The notes under the pieces: generated by a model | What the model was told of the DNA's origin: nothing | Databases searched by the model: none | What the model saw: only the letters and a program-made list of their open reading frames with translations | Shown: piece by piece, positions 43,333 to 46,366 of the stretch | Layout: each line of letters begins with the position of its first letter | How positions within the stretch are numbered: position 1 is the first letter of the stretch | From: Methanobacteriota archaeon | Lineage (GTDB): Archaea > Thermoplasmatota > Poseidoniia > Poseidoniales > Thalassarchaeaceae | Direction: 5' to 3' | Length of the DNA stretch: 46,366 nt | NCBI GenBank assembly: GCA_016845345.1 | Contig: JAERSV010000008.1 | Location: 1 to 46,366, forward strand | Position numbers and translations under genes: made by a program

Positions 43333-43356
43333 GTATGTTGCCCTGAAATAATCATC

Positions 43357-43364
43357 ATATAAAA
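43357..43364 (-). promoter_or_regulatory. TATA box for Asp-box lipoprotein
   Basis: TTTTATAT on the minus strand lies about 25-40 bases before the possible start codons of the lipoprotein gene, giving a leaderless or very short-leader transcript. Confidence 0.5.
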
Positions 43365-43418
43365 CTGAGATGAGTTACGATTTCAGACTTCGGAAACCAA
43401 AGAATTTAGCGCTCTTGA

Positions 43419-43577
43419 TTAGATTAATCGGTAGGCGTATTTTGAAACCCAACCAATCATCAGTAGAATCATGAACCAGGCAAGAGAAATTCTTGCAATT
43501 CGTGATTTGATTGCCTTTCTCCTTCGTTGTTCCTCGACCTCTTCGAGAAGTGGGGCGATTGGGTCGGCCCTGCTCAT
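43419..43577 (-). CDS. Small 52-residue single-span membrane protein
   Basis: Reading the minus strand from an ATG at 43575-43577 to a TAA at 43419-43421 gives a 52-residue protein. It has a charged helical N-terminus (PLLEEVEEQRRRKAIKSRIA) and one membrane segment (ISLAWFMILLMIGWVSKYAY). Charge pattern, Met start and clean stop argue that it is a real gene. It is divergent from the 117-residue membrane protein, 117 bases away. No family recognised. Confidence 0.6.
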   Translation of the reverse strand: MSRADPIAPLLEEVEEQRRRKAIKSRIARISLAWFMILLMIGWVSKYAYRLI

Positions 43578-43660
43578 GACTAAGGCAGGCGGGGCCATGG
43601 GTTTGAAAGCGTGGGCGATAGGAGGAGAGGTTTGTGTGGAGTAATATTTCCTGCAGGGTG

Positions 43661-43670
43661 AATATTTAAG
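43661..43670 (+). promoter_or_regulatory. TATA box for the 117-residue membrane protein
   Basis: AATATTTAAG is centred 30 bases before the ATG at 43695, the spacing of a leaderless archaeal promoter. Confidence 0.6.
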
Positions 43671-43694
43671 GAGTCATCCGCTACATCCGAATCC

Positions 43695-44048
43695 ATGGAA
43701 TCACTTGCACCAAACACCTTGAGTGGAAAAGTCTCAGATAGGTCCGAAGCATATGCTACTGAACTCTTCCGCCAGTCTCTGGTTGCGGATGTTGCGGCCC
43801 ACAAAAGAAACTTCTTGGTCGTTCGAATAATTCTTGGTGTGTTCCTTTTCGGGTTCTTAGCAGCGTTTTTCATCAACCCATTTTGGATTGCAGAGATTTA
43901 CCATAACCTAGGGTTTTTTGATAACCCTAGCATGCATTTCCTTGTTGATATCTCGTTAGTAGCTATCATCTTGGGAATTGTTTACCCTTTTCAGAAACGA
44001 TATAAAAATGCATTAACAGCATTAGAAGACTTTGATGAGGAAAATTGA
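43695..44048 (+). CDS. Small membrane protein with two membrane segments
   Basis: The 117-residue product has a soluble N-terminal helix (SEAYATELFRQSLVADVAAHK) and two membrane segments (about 40-61 and 80-98), then a charged C-terminus (RYKNALTALEDFDEEN). The TATA box sits 30 bases upstream. It is divergent from another small membrane protein and upstream of the Nudix/MBL gene by 52 bases. Function unknown. Confidence 0.7.
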   Translation: MESLAPNTLSGKVSDRSEAYATELFRQSLVADVAAHKRNFLVVRIILGVFLFGFLAAFFINPFWIAEIYHNLGFFDNPSMHFLVDISLVAIILGIVYPFQKRYKNALTALEDFDEEN

Positions 44049-44100
44049 TTCTCCAATGTTAGAGGCAAATTGATAGTTATCCGGCGGGAGCACTCAGTTC

Positions 44101-45630
44101 GTGAGCGATATTCCTGATGGATTTGATGCGCCGGCCGCGAAACCGGCGAAAGTTCGGCAATCTGCTTCAGTTGTAGTTACTCGAGATGGTGAAGACGGTG
44201 CAGAGATTCTATTCTGCCACAGAGTAGCAGAGATGCCTTCATTTCCAGATTTCTGGGCTTTCCCTGGCGGCGGTGTGACTCGATTTGACCGCTCCGCCGC
44301 CGCATCACTTTCCAGCCTTTCCAACGACGAAGAAGGTGCTGCTTTAGCCTGCTTGATGCGGGAAATGGTAGAAGAGGTTGGATGGGAAAATGGTCAAGAA
44401 GGAATTGTATCCGTTGATGACAATGTCCGAGATGAAGTCATAGAAAATGGCGAAAATTGGCACACTTTAGTAAACCAAAGAGAACTTAGGGCTAATTCCA
44501 ATGGATTCAAAATAGTCTCAATTAGAACTACGCCACCTCTTGCCCCTATGCGGTTTACAAATCGCTTCTTCCACCTGCATGACTCATATCCACCAGAACC
44601 TAAGCTACCTAGTGGCCGAAGCGAATTTGATGAATTTCGTTGGTTAACTCCAAAACAAGCACTTGAGTCTTGGAACAATAGCGAAATGAGAATTCCACCA
44701 CCTCAAATTACTCTTCTTCGCGATATAATTGAATCACTCGAAAAATCTGGAGGTGATATTCAACAGGCTACATCAACAATGTCTGAAAATCCACCCCGCG
44801 GTGAACATCGAATTGAGTTTGCACCAAGCGTTGAATGTGTGCCACTTCCAACACATACGCTTCCACCAGCCACCCATACTAATTGCTACATCATCGGAGA
44901 TATGGGTGGCGACCTTGTTGTCGTCGACCCTGCTGCAAAATCGGATGAAGGACTTGCATATCTTGAGAGGAGAATTAGATCAGCGGAATCACTTGGTAGC
45001 AAAGTAATTGCGACTATTTTCACCCATCGCCACCCAGACCATATTGGTGATTTATCTAAGATTTCAGAAATCTATCAAGCACCGATTTGGGCAACTGCAG
45101 AGACTCATAGCGTGATTCCTCCCTGTGATACGGACAAGATACTGAAAGATGGTGACACATTCACTTTGAGTGGAAGAACATGGAATGTACTGGAAACCCC
45201 CGGTCACTGCACCGGACATATTTGTCTATCAAATGAAGTGGGTATCATTTCTGGAGATATGGCTGTGATGGTTGGGACAATCCTAGTTCCACCAGGTGAC
45301 GGTGATATGGACAAATACCTATCAAGTCTCGAGAAATTACGCGACCTAAATCCACCAATTCTTTTACCTGCTCATGGCCCACTTTCCCCTGTTCCAGAAA
45401 AACTACTTAACCGGTATCTCACACATAGAAGGGCTCGACATGCTCGGGTATTAGATGCTGTGAAAAATGGAATTAGTGAAATCACTCAAATTGCTGACTA
45501 CGCTTATGATGACACACCTTCTGCCCATCCAATCCTCAAGGTTGACCAAACTCTTTCTCATCTACTCGCTCACCAAAGGGCTGGGGAAATAGAACAAATT
45601 AATTCAGCGTGGAAACTTGCAACACAATGA
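44101..45630 (+). CDS. Fusion of Nudix hydrolase and LACTB2-like metallo-beta-lactamase-fold hydrolase
   Basis: Residues about 15-215 form a Nudix domain: ILFCHRVAEMPSFPDFWAFPGGGVTRFD and, after an insertion, ALACLMREMVEEVGW, which is a NUDT19-like split Nudix box with REMVEEVG keeping the metal glutamates. Residues about 245-430 are an MBL fold with FTHRHPDHIGD (HxHxDH), TPGHCTGH, ISGDMAV and LLPAHGP, so all zinc ligands are present. A C-terminal winged-helix-like segment (about 445-505) completes the LACTB2-type layout. The Nudix part likely cleaves a nucleoside-diphosphate-linked compound such as a CoA derivative; LACTB2 relatives cut RNA or thioesters. The start is GTG. Confidence 0.87.
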   Translation: MSDIPDGFDAPAAKPAKVRQSASVVVTRDGEDGAEILFCHRVAEMPSFPDFWAFPGGGVTRFDRSAAASLSSLSNDEEGAALACLMREMVEEVGWENGQEGIVSVDDNVRDEVIENGENWHTLVNQRELRANSNGFKIVSIRTTPPLAPMRFTNRFFHLHDSYPPEPKLPSGRSEFDEFRWLTPKQALESWNNSEMRIPPPQITLLRDIIESLEKSGGDIQQATSTMSENPPRGEHRIEFAPSVECVPLPTHTLPPATHTNCYIIGDMGGDLVVVDPAAKSDEGLAYLERRIRSAESLGSKVIATIFTHRHPDHIGDLSKISEIYQAPIWATAETHSVIPPCDTDKILKDGDTFTLSGRTWNVLETPGHCTGHICLSNEVGIISGDMAVMVGTILVPPGDGDMDKYLSSLEKLRDLNPPILLPAHGPLSPVPEKLLNRYLTHRRARHARVLDAVKNGISEITQIADYAYDDTPSAHPILKVDQTLSHLLAHQRAGEIEQINSAWKLATQ

Positions 45631-45670
45631 GAGATTGGGAAGTTTACCAAAATTCAAGGAGATTGGGAAA

Positions 45671-46366
45671 ATGGAAGACAAAGAGGAAAATTTGTCTGAT
45701 ATTGTAGATGGCCCGAATGCTAAGAATGAGAATGATGAGGAGAAGCCACTTCTTCCGAAAAACTTCTGTTGGACTTGGCCAAATTCAATTTTAACTTGGA
45801 TAATTTGGGGATTTGGGGCGCTTGCACTCGGCTTTGGAATAATGAACAGTATTATTTCCCTTCAAGCAGAACCACTTGTTTACGGTTCAATTGGATTATT
45901 GATTCTCGGTTTTGCTAGCCCTAACCCGTTCAATAATATGATGAATGATATTTTACCAAATAGCAATCAAAGCGGCACATGGTCTATGCCTCCTTTGCCG
46001 CCAATGGAACCTTCAGAATGGCATTTGGATAGGGTTGAGTGGAATGAAAAAGTAGGCGCATGGCTACCTGACCCTCTTGCACGCTATGAGCAAGATGGCC
46101 CTAAATTAGATGTCAAAAAAGATGGGAAAGAATGGGTCACATATTCGGATGGTGAAGAAGATGGGAGATTTGAAACTGAAGCAGAAGCCTATGAACAAAT
46201 GAAAAAAGTGCTCAAAAAGGCAGACACTCTAAATTCACAAGAGATGATTTTTGGCGAACACCCGCGCCATCACCGATACCGCGCGTTATACAATACTACG
46301 CCACCACAAATTACGGCTCGATTTCTATTCCATTCATTCTCAGTTATGTTTCTCACTGGGGTTTGG
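45671..46366 (+). CDS. Membrane protein, truncated by the window end
   Basis: The frame is open from ATG 45671 to the window edge (232 codons), so only the N-terminal part is visible. It has an acidic N-terminus (MEDKEENLSDIVDG), a hydrophobic region with two membrane segments (about 43-63 and 70-85), a Pro/Met linker (TWSMPPLPPMEP), a soluble region (EWHLDRVEWNEKVGAWLPDP) and a new hydrophobic stretch at the very end. It follows the Nudix/MBL gene by 40 bases with AAGGAG 14 bases before the ATG. No family recognised. Confidence 0.75.
   Translation, partial: MEDKEENLSDIVDGPNAKNENDEEKPLLPKNFCWTWPNSILTWIIWGFGALALGFGIMNSIISLQAEPLVYGSIGLLILGFASPNPFNNMMNDILPNSNQSGTWSMPPLPPMEPSEWHLDRVEWNEKVGAWLPDPLARYEQDGPKLDVKKDGKEWVTYSDGEEDGRFETEAEAYEQMKKVLKKADTLNSQEMIFGEHPRHHRYRALYNTTPPQITARFLFHSFSVMFLTGVW

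Overview
The window looks like a piece of an uncultured planktonic archaeon, most likely Marine Group II (Poseidoniales, Thermoplasmatota). Sequence support: a tRNA-Gln(CUG) gene without an encoded CCA tail, TATA-type promoters placed 25-30 bases before start codons, a two-subunit 2-oxoacid:ferredoxin oxidoreductase, a Gar1-like H/ACA protein and a vapBC pair, mixed with bacterial-type metabolic genes (gpsA, 891-residue aconitase) and very large secreted, membrane-anchored proteins. Both leaderless starts and Shine-Dalgarno starts (GAGGTGA-like) occur. The taxonomic call is inference from gene content, not a phylogeny.

Layout. 1-2.2 kb: a surface protein with thrombospondin type-3-like calcium repeats. 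2.2-2.5 kb: an intergenic element able to fold into a three-way junction. 2.5-3.8 kb: gpsA and a small winged-helix-like protein. 3.8-6.5 kb: a phosphonate-type ABC uptake operon (phnDCE) behind two tandem palindromic operators that bracket its TATA-like box. 6.5-9.4 kb: a membrane protein divergent from an ABC-2 export pair. 9.5-11.6 kb: a secreted protein with a sorting-like C-terminus. 11.6-12.7 kb: Gar1 fused to about twenty RGG repeats and a RanBP2-type zinc finger, convergent with a tiny TFIIB-type zinc-ribbon protein. 12.8-15.1 kb: a TPR membrane protein and S-adenosylhomocysteine hydrolase. 15.2-28.3 kb: two giant minus-strand surface proteins (2124 and 1921 residues) separated by a 210-residue unknown. 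28.4-31.1 kb: aconitase. 31.2-34.8 kb: an AT-rich island (putative metalloprotease plus lipoprotein) between a frameshifted cyclophilin 3'-end relic and the intact cyclophilin gene (34.8-35.9 kb). 36.1-38.9 kb: korAB. 39.0-39.7 kb: vapBC. 39.7-40.8 kb: aldo/keto reductase and a small membrane protein. 40.9-41.1 kb: tRNA-Gln with a partial second copy of its 3' end. 41.3-43.3 kb: an FMN reductase and an Asp-box lipoprotein. 43.4-46.4 kb: two divergent small membrane proteins, a Nudix/metallo-beta-lactamase fusion and a membrane protein running off the window.

How it fits together. Core metabolism (aconitase, 2-oxoacid oxidation with ferredoxin, methyl-cycle SAH hydrolysis, sn-glycerol-3-phosphate synthesis) is interleaved with a heavy investment in secreted or anchored proteins and solute capture (lipoproteins, a PhnD-type binding protein, giant adhesin- or hydrolase-like proteins), as expected of a heterotroph working on particles or polymers. 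The most unusual parts are the RGG/RanBP2 Gar1 beside a lone TFIIB-type ribbon, the folded element before gpsA, the phn operator pair, and two partial-copy scars (tRNA-Gln 3' end and cyclophilin 3' end) that may mark old integration or replacement events.
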